Shown: in pieces, positions 7,925-15,318 of the stretch | Position numbering within the stretch: the first letter of the stretch is position 1 | Layout of the letters: the number at the start of each line of letters is the position of its first letter | Assembly: GCA_040757715.1 (NCBI GenBank) | Contig: JBFLWS010000014.1 | Coordinates: 1-64,000, forward strand | Direction of reading: 5' to 3' | DNA length: 64,000 nucleotides | From: CAIMFV01 sp040757715 | Lineage (GTDB): Bacteria > Pseudomonadota > Alphaproteobacteria > Caulobacterales > Caulobacteraceae | Notes under the pieces: model-generated | What the model saw: the letters and a program-made list of their open reading frames with translations, nothing else | What the model was told of the DNA's origin: nothing | Database searches by the model: none | Program-made: the position numbers and the translations under genes

Positions 7925-8797
7925 TCAAACCATCTCCAGAAACGCCGCGAGAGCCCGGCTCGGGGGGCGGTCGCGGTGGCGGATGGCGGTGAAGCGGCGC
8001 TTGCCGAGGTCGAAGGGCGCCCGGGCCACCGAACCTGAGGCCAGGCGCGGGGCGGCGGCGAGGTCGGACACGGGGGTGACGAGCCCGCCCCCCGCCGCTG
8101 CGGCGAGGGCCGATTCGTTGGAGGGAAACTCCAGCAGCACCTTCAGCCGCTCCGGATCGCCGCCCTTAGCGCGATAGGCGGCCTCGAAGGCGGCCCGCGT
8201 GCCGGAGCCCTTCTCCCGCAGCACCCACTGGGCGCGGTCGAGATCGGCCAGGGTCACCACCCCACCTCGCGCGAGGGGATGGCCAGGCGCGACATAGAGC
8301 GAGATGCGATCCTCGCCCACCACCTTGCGCACCAGATCGGCTTCGGCCACCTCGCCTTCCACGAGGCCGAGGTCCACGGCGCCGGACAGCACCTGGTCGG
8401 CCACCTGCTGGCTGTTGCCAACGCGAAGGGTGAGGGCGATGGTGGGATAGACCCGGGCGAAGGCGGCGGCGCGGCCGGGAACCCAGTAGCTGGCCACGGT
8501 CTGGCTGGCGGCGAGACGCACCTCGCCCCGCTTCAGACCGGCGAGATCATCAAGGGCCCGCTGGGCCCCGTCGGCCCTCGCCAGCACCCCTTGCGCCTCG
8601 GGCAGGAAGGCACGCCCGGCGGCCGAGAGCTGCAGCCCCCGCCCCACCCGGTCGAACAGCTTCACCCCATGCCGCGCCTCCAGCGCCGCCACCGCGCCAC
8701 TGGCCGCCGACTGGGTGAGGTTCAAGGCGCGGGCGGCGGCGGTCATGTTCAGCCGCTCGGCCACGGCGACGAAGATGCGCAGCTGCTCCAGGGTCAT
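7925..8797 (-). CDS. LysR-family transcriptional regulator
   Basis: 290 residues. The N-terminal winged helix-turn-helix reads MTLEQLRIFVAVAERLNMTAAARALNLTQSAASGAVAALE, with the effector-binding domain following (LAASQTVASYWVPGR, VDLGLVEGEV, LREKGSGTRAAFE). It is divergent from a YeiH-type exporter, the classical LysR arrangement (compare YeiE-YeiH), so it most likely controls that gene and itself through the palindrome at 8805. Start set at the ATG; a TTG two codons upstream is the only extension. Its last 15 codons are duplicated at 7261. Confidence 0.9.
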   Translation of the reverse strand: MTLEQLRIFVAVAERLNMTAAARALNLTQSAASGAVAALEARHGVKLFDRVGRGLQLSAAGRAFLPEAQGVLARADGAQRALDDLAGLKRGEVRLAASQTVASYWVPGRAAAFARVYPTIALTLRVGNSQQVADQVLSGAVDLGLVEGEVAEADLVRKVVGEDRISLYVAPGHPLARGGVVTLADLDRAQWVLREKGSGTRAAFEAAYRAKGGDPERLKVLLEFPSNESALAAAAGGGLVTPVSDLAAAPRLASGSVARAPFDLGKRRFTAIRHRDRPPSRALAAFLEMV

Positions 8798-8804
8798 GGC
8801 CAAT

Positions 8805-8823
8805 CAATCGTATATTCCGATTG
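8805..8823. promoter_or_regulatory. Candidate LysR operator
   Basis: CAATCG-TATATTC-CGATTG, a perfect 6-bp inverted repeat with a 7-base spacer, located 8 bases upstream of the lysR ATG and 56 bases upstream of the yeiH-like start. Size and place fit a LysR-type site for autorepression and divergent activation. The assignment is inferred from position and symmetry. Confidence 0.6.
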
Positions 8824-8878
8824 AAAAGACCATAACAATCCATTGGAACGTTTGATGGGCGAGGCGCAGGGTGCCCTT

Positions 8879-9934
8879 ATGGCTACGCTCACCCGCCCCG
8901 CCCCCACCGCACGCCTGCTGGCGACGCCCGCGCTCGCCGCCGCGCCGGGGATCGGGCTCTGCCTTCTCATCACCGCCGTCGCCTTCGCCGCCCAGGGCCT
9001 GGAGGCGCAGCTGTTCGGCCGCGCCTGGCTGGAGGCCCTGGTGCTGGCCATCCTCATCGGCGCGGCGGTGCGCACGCTTTGGACCCCTGGCGCCTTCTGG
9101 CGGCGCGGCATCGAGGTCAGCGCCAAGCTGATCCTGGAGATCGCCGTAGTGCTGCTCGGCGGCTCCATCAGCGCCGCCTCGCTCATCGCCGCCGGCCCGG
9201 CCCTCCTCCTCGGCATCGCCGGCGTGGTGGCCCTGGCCATCGCCGCCAGCTACGGGCTCGGACGCCTGTTCGGCCTGTCGCACCGGTTGGCGACCCTGGT
9301 GGCCTGCGGCAACTCCATCTGCGGCAACTCGGCCATCGCCGCCGTGGCCCCGGTGATCGGCGCCGACGGCGAAGAGGTGGCCGCCTCCATCTCCTTCACC
9401 GCCGTGCTCGGCGTGGTGGCGGTGCTCGGCCTGCCCCTCGCCGGCGCCCTCATCGGCCTTTCGCCCATCGCCTATGGCGTGTTCGCCGGCCTCACCGTCT
9501 ATGCGGTGCCGCAGGTGTTGGCCGCCACGGTGGGCTATAGCGCCGTCTCGGCCCAGATGGGCACGCTGGTGAAGCTGGTGCGGGTCTTGATGCTGGGACC
9601 GGTGGTGCTGGGATTGTCGCTCCTGGGTGCGCGTCAGAACGGGCCCGCCCGCCTCGCCCACATCGGCCCCTCCCGCCTCGCGCCCTGGTTCATCCTCGGG
9701 TTCCTCCTCATGATCGGCCTCCGCTCCGCGGGGCTGATCCCCACCGCCGCCCTCCCCACCCTCTCCACCACCGCCACGGCCCTGACCATTGTCTCCATGG
9801 CCGCCCTTGGGCTTGGGGTGAACATCCGCGCCGTGGCCCGCGCCGGGCTGAAGGTGACGGCGGTGGTGAGCCTCAGCCTCGCCGTGCTGGCCCTGATCTC
9901 GCTGACCCTGATGAAGGTGTTGGGCTTCTTCTGA
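8879..9934 (+). CDS. YeiH-family (UPF0324) putative sulfate/anion exporter
   Basis: About 351 residues, ten or so membrane helices. Family hallmarks are KLILEIAVVLLGGSIS, the helix ASYGLGRLFGLS, VACGNSICGNSAIAAVAPVI and ASISFTAVLGVVAVLGLPL. YeiH proteins are predicted inner-membrane exporters of sulfate or similar anions, sometimes linked to taurine or sulfite metabolism. The start is uncertain: ATG at 8879 has AGGGTG upstream; an in-frame ATG at 8855 adds eight residues. It is divergent from the LysR regulator with a palindrome in between. Confidence 0.85.
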   Translation: MATLTRPAPTARLLATPALAAAPGIGLCLLITAVAFAAQGLEAQLFGRAWLEALVLAILIGAAVRTLWTPGAFWRRGIEVSAKLILEIAVVLLGGSISAASLIAAGPALLLGIAGVVALAIAASYGLGRLFGLSHRLATLVACGNSICGNSAIAAVAPVIGADGEEVAASISFTAVLGVVAVLGLPLAGALIGLSPIAYGVFAGLTVYAVPQVLAATVGYSAVSAQMGTLVKLVRVLMLGPVVLGLSLLGARQNGPARLAHIGPSRLAPWFILGFLLMIGLRSAGLIPTAALPTLSTTATALTIVSMAALGLGVNIRAVARAGLKVTAVVSLSLAVLALISLTLMKVLGFF

Positions 9935-9937
9935 GAG

Positions 9938-10660
9938 CTAGACTGGCGCGGCGCCCGGCGTCACCGGCCCGAAGGTCTCGACGAAGCTCGTTCGCAGCGC
10001 TTCGTCCGCCTCATCCAGGGTCACCGGCAATCCAAGGTCCACGAGGCTGGTCACCCCGTGCTCGCTGATGCCGCAGGGGACGATGCCGCCGAAATGGTCG
10101 AGCTCCGGCTCCACATTGAAGCTGATCCCATGGAAGGAGACCCAGCGGCGGATCTTCACCCCCATGGCGGCGATCTTGTCCTCCCGTGTGGGCGCGCCGG
10201 GGGCCTTGCGCTCCACCCACACCCCCACCCGGCCAGGCCGGATTTCGCCCTTGACCCCGAAGGCGTCCAGCGCCCCGATCACCCAGCTCTCCAAGGCCTC
10301 CACGAAGCCGCGCACGTCCTTCTGGCGCGCGCGCAGATCGAGCATGACATAGACCACCCGCTGGCCGGGACCATGATAGGTGTATTGCCCGCCCCGTCCG
10401 GTGGCGAACACCGGAAAGCGATCTGGCGCCAACAGGTCCTCGCCCTTGGCTGAGACCCCGGCGGTGTAGATGGGCGGATGCTCCAAGAGCCAGACCAGCT
10501 CCCCCGCTGATCCCTCGGCGATGGCCGCGGCGCGGGCCTCCATGGCCGCCACCGCGGCGGGATAGTCCACATAGCCGGATGATACCGCCCACTCGGCCGG
10601 CTGGCCGTCGAGGCGATGAAAACGCGCAGGCGGGGGCGGATTTAACTCTGAAGCAATCAT
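9938..10660 (-). CDS. lipB: Octanoyltransferase LipB
   Basis: 240 residues. It transfers octanoyl from octanoyl-ACP to lipoyl domains, the first step of lipoate synthesis. Diagnostic motifs are LLEHPPIYTAG, GRGGQYTYHGPGQRVVYVMLDL, the lysine in IAAMGVKIRRWVSFHG and the catalytic cysteine in GIVPCGISEHGVTSL. Start ATG of MIASELNPPPP; the frame stays open 20 codons further, but that part has no family similarity. No lipA is present here. Confidence 0.96.
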   Translation of the reverse strand: MIASELNPPPPARFHRLDGQPAEWAVSSGYVDYPAAVAAMEARAAAIAEGSAGELVWLLEHPPIYTAGVSAKGEDLLAPDRFPVFATGRGGQYTYHGPGQRVVYVMLDLRARQKDVRGFVEALESWVIGALDAFGVKGEIRPGRVGVWVERKAPGAPTREDKIAAMGVKIRRWVSFHGISFNVEPELDHFGGIVPCGISEHGVTSLVDLGLPVTLDEADEALRTSFVETFGPVTPGAAPV

Positions 10661-10735
10661 CGTTAAGCCAAGGTGGTCGGCGCGGCGGGGAATACAAGCC
10701 GCGGTGTACAGCTTCGGCAAGGGAACGCACGTTCA

Positions 10736-10984
10736 GTGGGTCAGATCAACGCGGTGAATGTGGAAATCTCGGTGGTGCTGGGGCGCAGCGTCCTGCCCAT
10801 GCAGCAGCTGCTGCGCATGGGCCGCGGGGCGGTGATTCCCCTCAACGCCCACGAGCACGACCCGGTGTGGATCCTGGCCAACAACCATCCGGTGGCCCGG
10901 GGCGAAATCCAGATCAGCGAAGACCGTATCGCCATCTGCGTCACCGGCCCGGCCGACGTCTATGACTTCATGGCCGGGGACTGA
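10736..10984 (+). CDS. FliN/SpoA-domain flagellar motor switch-like protein
   Basis: About 82 residues forming a single SpoA (FliN C-terminal) domain: INAVNVEISVVLGRSVLPMQQLLRMGRGAV, then LNAHEHDPVWILANNHPVARGEI and a final strand. FliN-type domains build the lower C-ring of the flagellar motor or the sorting platform of type III secretion. The product lacks the usual FliN N-terminal extension. Start is a GTG with AAGGGAA 10 bases upstream. It stands alone, divergent from lipB with no flagellar genes nearby, so it may be an orphan fliN or a paralogue. Confidence 0.8.
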   Translation: MGQINAVNVEISVVLGRSVLPMQQLLRMGRGAVIPLNAHEHDPVWILANNHPVARGEIQISEDRIAICVTGPADVYDFMAGD

Positions 10985-11071
10985 GGTCCGTCGGCGGACA
11001 ATCTCGCGCCAACGCGTCATCCGCACTTCACAAAGCTTGCGGCGTTTGCTAACCCCGCGCCTCCGATGCGA

Positions 11072-11156
11072 GCGGTCGTGGCGGAATTGGTAGACGCGCA
11101 GCGTTGAGGTCGCTGTGGGGCAACCCGTGGAAGTTCGAGTCTTCTCGACCGCACCA
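11072..11156 (+). tRNA. tRNA-Leu (anticodon GAG)
   Basis: An 85-nt class II tRNA: acceptor GCGGTCG with CGACCGC, D-arm TGGCGGAATTGGTAGACGC, anticodon loop TTGAGGT (anticodon GAG), a variable arm (GTGGGGCAACCCGT), T-arm AGTTCGAGTCTT and an encoded CCA. Confidence 0.97.
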
Positions 11157-11228
11157 TCGTTCCTGGCTAGGCCGTCCAGAACGGCCGATTGAGTGGTCGA
11201 GGCGAGACCACGCGTCTCGGATGAAGAC

Positions 11229-11663
11229 ATGACCGCCAAGGCCAGCCACAAACCGTTATCGGATACTGACCGCGAATGGCTCGAAGTCGCGCGCGCTTGG
11301 GTCAAAGGCCATTTCACCGAGAATCCCGAAAAAAAGTATGCGTCAGTTGAGGGAAAACTGCGCGTGCTCGACGCGATTCTTGCGAATGGCTGGGTCCTCG
11401 CGCAGGAGACTTGGAAACTTCAAGCGTTAGGCGCTGCGTTCGGCGACGCGTTGAGCCAGGAGCTTTGCTTGGATTGGGTGTCCGTCGAAGACGAACTCGG
11501 CGCTACAGCTGCGCTAAACTGGCCCGGCACCTCGCTACTGAGTTTTCCCCTGACAGCGATCTCGAAAAGGGTTGAGCGGGGTGAGAAGGTGGACGTCCAC
11601 GCATTGTTTGAACAGGCCTGCACCAACCTTCGCGAAATGGCTTTCTCTGGCCGGGCAATCTGA
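11229..11663 (+). CDS. DUF3806 domain protein
   Basis: 144 residues. The pattern KLRVLDAILANGW, TWKLQALGAAFGDALSQ, LDWVSVEDELGATAALNWPGTSLLSFPLTAISKRVE and GEKVDVHALFE fits the DUF3806 family, of unknown function. Start is ATG (MTAKASHK) with GGATGAAG upstream. The codon mix is slightly less GC-rich than that of the flanking genes. It lies behind tRNA-Leu; no functional partner is evident. Confidence 0.7.
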   Translation: MTAKASHKPLSDTDREWLEVARAWVKGHFTENPEKKYASVEGKLRVLDAILANGWVLAQETWKLQALGAAFGDALSQELCLDWVSVEDELGATAALNWPGTSLLSFPLTAISKRVERGEKVDVHALFEQACTNLREMAFSGRAI

Positions 11664-11719
11664 ATCGTCGATGGCAATTTAGCTTTACCCGCTCATCTGA
11701 GCCCCTCTTAAAAAGCGAA

Positions 11720-11745
11720 AGGCCGCCCCAGCCCCGGGACGGCCT
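11720..11745 (-). terminator. Rho-independent terminator
   Basis: On the minus strand AGGCCG...CGGCCT forms a stem with a GC-rich loop, followed by TTTCGCTTTTTA. It lies 22 bases past the stop of the repeat protein gene at 11768-12439. Confidence 0.75.
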
Positions 11746-11767
11746 CCTCCGCAAAACCTGCCTCTAT

Positions 11768-12439
11768 TTAGTGCTCGTAACGGCCGTAACGGCTGCGTGA
11801 GCGGCCACGCGAAGCCTCCTCGTCCGGGTCCTCGCCCCAGCCGCGGCGGGCGGCGCGGGAGTGGCCCTCGAAGTCGCCGAACCAGCCGCCCTGACCGACG
11901 TCCCTGGCGTAGCCGCGGTCGTCGTGCGGGGCCTGCATGGCCCGCTCATGCCGCAGCTCGCCGCCATAGCGGCCAAGCTCCGCATGGGCTTCGTGATCGC
12001 CGAACCAGCCGCCCTGGCCCACATCCTCGGCGTAGCCTTCACGGTCGTGGGAGGCCTGCATCGCGCGCTCATGGCGAACTTGCCCGCCATAACGTCCGAT
12101 CTGCGAGTGGCCTTCGTAGTCGCCGAACCAGCCGCCTTGGCCGATGTCGCGGGAATGGCCTTCATAGTCCCGCGGCGCTTGCATGGCGCGCTCGTGCCGC
12201 ACCTCGCCGCCGCGCATCTGTCCTTCGCGGCGAGCTTCGGAATAATAGCGCCCGCCGCCGCGGGAGCGGCCGTCCTCCTCGTCCTCCTGGTAGCGGCCCT
12301 CCTGGTAACGGCTGGCGAAGCGACCGCCGCGCCGGGCGCCGTAACGCTCGCCTCCATAGTCCTCGCGCTCGCCGTAGCCGCCGCGCTCTGCACGATAGCC
12401 GCCGCGTTCGCCTTCAAAGTCGTATCTCGAATAGGGCAT
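11768..12439 (-). CDS. Gly/Arg-rich stress-type protein with three 41-residue repeats
   Basis: 223 residues. Residues 1-76 are rich in Gly, Arg, Tyr and Glu (RYDFEGERGGYRAERGGY). Residues 77-117, 118-158 and 159-199 are tandem repeats of the type RHERAMQA...GYARDVGQGGWFGD.EGHS. The GQGGWFGD.EGHS.AARRGW signature resembles short KGG-type stress-induced proteins. The product is highly hydrophilic and probably disordered, with no signal peptide. AAGGAGA precedes the ATG. An EcfG-type promoter lies about 80 bases upstream, so it belongs to the stress block. The biochemical role is unknown. Confidence 0.8.
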   Translation of the reverse strand: MPYSRYDFEGERGGYRAERGGYGEREDYGGERYGARRGGRFASRYQEGRYQEDEEDGRSRGGGRYYSEARREGQMRGGEVRHERAMQAPRDYEGHSRDIGQGGWFGDYEGHSQIGRYGGQVRHERAMQASHDREGYAEDVGQGGWFGDHEAHAELGRYGGELRHERAMQAPHDDRGYARDVGQGGWFGDFEGHSRAARRGWGEDPDEEASRGRSRSRYGRYEH

Positions 12440-12517
12440 CTTAGGTCTCCTTCTTGACGGCGCCTCGCCGCGCACAACGACGAGGAGGGGTCTGAGGGAC
12501 CCCGGCGTCGTGGAGGA

Positions 12518-12543
12518 AACCTTCTGGCGAAAGCCCAGGTTCC
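12518..12543 (-). promoter_or_regulatory. EcfG-type promoter for the repeat protein
   Basis: Minus strand GGAAC-N17-GGTT (the consensus general-stress promoter is GGAAC-N16/17-CGTT). It lies 79 bases upstream of the ATG at 12439. Confidence 0.65.
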
Positions 12544-12601
12544 GGCCTGAGTTCCGGTCTGGCGCTCAAGCCTCGGAGAGGCGCGATTTCGTGATGGACC
12601 T

Positions 12602-12627
12602 GGAACCTGGCGGCGCGGTCGCCAGTT
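12602..12627 (+). promoter_or_regulatory. EcfG-type promoter for the DUF4142 lipoprotein
   Basis: GGAAC at 12602-12606, 17-base spacer, AGTT at 12624-12627. It lies 77 bases upstream of the start at 12704 and is divergent from the promoter at 12518. Confidence 0.6.
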
Positions 12628-12703
12628 ACCCTTGTCGGATGCGCGCCGGGTCGAGCGTCCGCTTGTCAGTCGCATCAACACACTTTCGGCGAGGAGATCA
12701 CAC

Positions 12704-13372
12704 ATGCCCAGCAAGGCCAGGCTCTCGGTATGTCTTGGAACCACCCTAGCGCTCGGCCTCGTCCTCAGCGCCTGCAGCAAGGGCGGGGCCAGCGCCGGCG
12801 CCGACTCCAGCGGCGGCGCGACGAACATGGCGAACGGCATGGCGCCCGCCATCGGCTCGGCGGGCCAATCCACGGAAAGCTTCGTCCGCGAGGCGGCCAT
12901 AGCCAATAGCTATGAGATTCAGGCCGCCGATCTCGCCCTGCAGCGCAGCCGCGATCCGCACGTGGAGTCCCTGGCCCGCATGATCCGCGGCGATCACGAA
13001 AAGGCCGGCCGCCGCCTGGCGCAGATCGACCGCAACGGCCTGCCTCCCCTGCCCACCGCGTTGGACGACCGCCGCCGACAGATGCTCGATCAGCTGAAGA
13101 ACGCGCGGGCGGAAGACTTCAACGGCGCCTATCTCGACCAGCAGAAGAACGCCCATGACGACGCCATCCAGGCCTTCAGCGACTATGCCGCCAATGGCGA
13201 CAACCCCGACCTGAAGCGCTTCGCCGCCGACACCTTGCCCGCACTGCGCAAGCACGACGACGCCGTCGCGCGGGCGCAAGGCGGCATGGGCGGGGGTCAG
13301 ATGGGATCAGGCGCGACAGGATCCGGCGCGGCGGCCGGCAGTTCCGGGACCCCCTCCACTCCCAACCGCTGA
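12704..13372 (+). CDS. DUF4142 domain lipoprotein
   Basis: 222 residues. The N-terminus MPSKARLSVCLGTTLALGLV ends in the lipobox LSAC, so it is a lipoprotein of the periplasmic face. After a Gly/Ser linker, residues about 55-190 form the helical DUF4142 domain: SFVREAAIANSYEIQAADLALQ, VESLARMIRGDHEKAGRRLAQI, AYLDQQKNAHDDAIQAFSDYA. The tail is Gly/Ser-rich. This ferritin-like bundle is common in stress-induced envelope proteins, but its function is unknown. GAGGAG precedes the ATG and an EcfG-type promoter lies upstream. Confidence 0.85.
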   Translation: MPSKARLSVCLGTTLALGLVLSACSKGGASAGADSSGGATNMANGMAPAIGSAGQSTESFVREAAIANSYEIQAADLALQRSRDPHVESLARMIRGDHEKAGRRLAQIDRNGLPPLPTALDDRRRQMLDQLKNARAEDFNGAYLDQQKNAHDDAIQAFSDYAANGDNPDLKRFAADTLPALRKHDDAVARAQGGMGGGQMGSGATGSGAAAGSSGTPSTPNR

Positions 13373-13446
13373 CGTCGGTCTCCATCGGACGGCGGGGCGA
13401 CAGCCTGCAGCCAGTCCGTCGTCCGATGGAGCCTCCCTCTCGAAAA

Positions 13447-13472
13447 GGAACCTCGAAAGGCGGCTGGACGTT
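13447..13472 (+). promoter_or_regulatory. EcfG-type promoter (perfect match)
   Basis: GGAAC (13447-13451), 17 bases, CGTT (13469-13472), 51 bases upstream of the GTG at 13524. It is an exact match to the consensus. Confidence 0.7.
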
Positions 13473-13523
13473 TCCCCCATATCCCCGATCGCACCTGCGA
13501 TCCCCCGCAGGAAAGGAAGCACA

Positions 13524-13730
13524 GTGAACCAAGACCTCACCAACAAGGACGACGAGCTCGCGGCCCAGGCTGGCGGGTCGCAGGCCGGCGGGTCTCAGCC
13601 CGGCGGCGGTTCTGGCGGCGGCTCCGGCGGCTCCGGCGGCTCCCCTAAGCCGGGGCAGCCCGGCGGCGGTTCGGGCGGCGGCTCAGGCGGGTCGGGCAAG
13701 CCCGGACAGCCCGGCGGCGAGCACGGCTAG
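13524..13730 (+). CDS. Small Gly/Ser/Gln/Pro-rich protein
   Basis: 68 residues starting at GTG with GGAAAGGAAG 5 bases upstream. After MNQDLTNKDDELAAQ it consists of Gly-Gly-Ser runs with KPGQPGG repeats, a low-complexity and surely disordered product. No family recognised. The perfect general-stress promoter 51 bases upstream and the clean ribosome-binding site argue that it is a real gene. Confidence 0.6.
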   Translation: MNQDLTNKDDELAAQAGGSQAGGSQPGGGSGGGSGGSGGSPKPGQPGGGSGGGSGGSGKPGQPGGEHG

Positions 13731-13851
13731 CCCATCCATCTGCTTAGACGCAGCCAAGCTGGGTCGGGGTCGGCGTCACGGCGTCGACCCTGACTTTTGC
13801 AGCCCGACATTTGGGGACCCGATATTGGGGGGGCGGCCATAGGAGCCGGTC

Positions 13852-14004
13852 ATGGGAATCGTCCTGACTATCCTGCTGATCCTCGTCCTGTTGGGCGTCC
13901 TGCCGCGGTGGCCCTACAGCACGGGCTGGGGCTATTACCCGGGCGGCGCGGTCGCCCTCCTTCTGATCATCGTCATCGTCCTGTTGCTGACCGGACGTCT
14001 GTGA
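13852..14004 (+). CDS. DUF3309 small membrane protein
   Basis: 50 residues: MGIVLTILLILVLLGVLPRW, a Tyr/Gly turn (YSTGWGYYPGG) and a second hydrophobic segment AVALLLIIVIVLLLTGRL. This two-helix hairpin with the PRWPYS motif is the DUF3309 family, often found among general-stress genes of alphaproteobacteria. The function is unknown. AGGAG lies 6 bases before the ATG. The SYLF gene follows 61 bases downstream and may share its transcript. Confidence 0.85.
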   Translation: MGIVLTILLILVLLGVLPRWPYSTGWGYYPGGAVALLLIIVIVLLLTGRL

Positions 14005-14065
14005 GCCGCCTTGTGCAGGCGGCGGCGTTGTTTTGCCCAATGGACCTCACCAAAGGACCCCTGAC

Positions 14066-14668
14066 ATGCGTAGCAACCGAAATCCGTTGCGGAGTGCGAC
14101 CGCCTCCGCCTTCGCCTTGTTCACCCTCGGCGCCCCTGCGGCCGTGAGCGCCTTGGCGCTTCTGACTCCCCAGACCGCGGCCCAGGCGGCCACCGCCGAG
14201 GACCTCAGCCGCCAGTCGCGCGACGCCCTCGACCAGCTCTATCACACCCACCCCGGCGCCCAGGCCCTGGCGCGGCAAGCGCGGGCGATCCTGATCTTCC
14301 CCAACATCGTCAAGGCCGGGCTGGTGTTCGGCGCCGCCTATGGCGAGGGCGAGGAGATCGAAGGCGGCCGCGTGGCGGGCTATTACAACTCCGTCACCGG
14401 CTCCTGGGGACTCCAAGCGGGCGCCCAGTCTTATGGGTACGCGCTCTTCCTGATGACTCCGGCGGCGGTGGACGCTCTGCACGACGCCCATGGCTGGGAG
14501 CTGGGCGTCGGCCCCACCGTGGTGGTGGTGAACGCCGGCGTGGCGGAAAACCTGTCCACCAACACCCTGAAGAACGACGTCTACGCCTTCATCTTCGACC
14601 AGAAGGGCTTGATGGCCGGGGTGAGCATCGAGGGCTCGAAGATCTCACACATCCATCCCCCGCGCTGA
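14066..14668 (+). CDS. SYLF (YSC84-like) domain exported protein
   Basis: 200 residues. A signal peptide (ATASAFALFTLGAPAAVSAL...TAAQAA) is followed by the SYLF lipid-binding domain: ARAILIFPNIVKAGLVFGAAYGEG, YYNSVTGSWGLQAGAQSYGYALFLMT, WELGVGPTVVVVNAG, YAFIFDQKGLMAGVSIEGSKI. Bacterial SYLF proteins are periplasmic or outer-membrane associated and of unclear role; eukaryotic ones bind phosphoinositides. Start chosen at MRSNRN with AAAGGA upstream. A strong terminator follows. Confidence 0.88.
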   Translation: MRSNRNPLRSATASAFALFTLGAPAAVSALALLTPQTAAQAATAEDLSRQSRDALDQLYHTHPGAQALARQARAILIFPNIVKAGLVFGAAYGEGEEIEGGRVAGYYNSVTGSWGLQAGAQSYGYALFLMTPAAVDALHDAHGWELGVGPTVVVVNAGVAENLSTNTLKNDVYAFIFDQKGLMAGVSIEGSKISHIHPPR

Positions 14669-14693
14669 CCCGCCTCAAGCTCAGCGCAAACTG

Positions 14694-14726
14694 AAGCCCC
14701 CACGGCGACCGTGGGGGCTTTTCTTT
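14694..14726 (+). terminator. Rho-independent terminator
   Basis: AAGCCCCCACGG paired with CCGTGGGGGCTT across a GCGA loop, then TTTTCTTT. It ends the SYLF gene, 25 bases past its stop. Confidence 0.9.
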
Positions 14727-14744
14727 CGGCATTGGGCGTCGGGC

Positions 14745-14912
14745 TTATCGCGACAGCCAGACCGCGACGAACAGCACGGCGAAAACGATGCAGACCAGCA
14801 CCAAACTGAAATTCAGCGCCGCCTGGTTCTCGGTGTGCTCATCGCCCTGGCGCGCCTCCTCCTGGCTCAAGTGGGCGTGGAGGCCGCCCCAGCGATCGCG
14901 AAGCCAACGCAT
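14745..14912 (-). CDS. Small single-helix membrane protein
   Basis: 55 residues. A charged N-terminal half (MRWLRDRWGGLHAHLSQEEA, DEHTENQ) is followed by one membrane helix (LNFSLVLVCIVFAVLFVAVWL) and an SR end. No family recognised. It starts 4 bases after the stop of the PRC-barrel gene, so the two are almost certainly co-transcribed and share the EcfG-type promoter at 15382. Confidence 0.65.
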   Translation of the reverse strand: MRWLRDRWGGLHAHLSQEEARQGDEHTENQAALNFSLVLVCIVFAVLFVAVWLSR

Positions 14913-14916
14913 GGGA

Positions 14917-15318
14917 TCACCAATAGGGCTTGGCCCCGAACGGCGCGTAATAGGTGTAGACCTCTTCGCGCCGGCCCTCGCCGGTGTCGCCCAATTCGTG
15001 CTTGTCGTAGGACGGCGCCTTCATCAGCTGGTCGCGATCCAACGGCGCCACATAGCCGTTCTTGGTCACATCGTAGTGCAGCACGTTCCAGGGGATCGGA
15101 TGGTACTTCTGCCCAAGACCGAGGAAGCCGCCCAGGGACAGGATGGCGGCGGTGATGTGGCCCGACACCTTGTCGATGGAGAGATCGTCGATGTGGCCGA
15201 TCTTTTCGCCGGCGGCGTTATAGACCGTCGCGCCTTTCACCTTGTCGGCCAGGATGGAGGCGTGCTTTTCGGGAATGCCCGACATTTCAGCGGTGGTGTG
15301 ATCGAGGGTCTTGTCCAT
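14917..15318 (-). CDS. PRC-barrel domain protein
   Basis: 133 residues from the ATG at 15318. PRC-barrel domain at about 20-100: ILADKVKGATVYNAAGEKIGHIDDLSIDK, GHITAAILSLGGFLGLGQKYHPIPWNVL, GYVAPLDRDQLMKAPSY. PRC domains are small beta-barrels found in the photosynthetic reaction centre H subunit, RimM and many stress proteins. It has its own GAAGGAGA ribosome-binding site and a perfect EcfG-type promoter 64 bases upstream, yet the reading frame is open upstream into the sigma-factor gene without a stop. It is most likely made as a separate protein. Confidence 0.85.
   Translation of the reverse strand: MDKTLDHTTAEMSGIPEKHASILADKVKGATVYNAAGEKIGHIDDLSIDKVSGHITAAILSLGGFLGLGQKYHPIPWNVLHYDVTKNGYVAPLDRDQLMKAPSYDKHELGDTGEGRREEVYTYYAPFGAKPYW

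Noticed and set aside
13570..13725. Possible CRISPR-like or VNTR array
   Set aside because: The repeats are short codon-level GGC/TCC repeats inside a coding frame, with no spacers of constant length.
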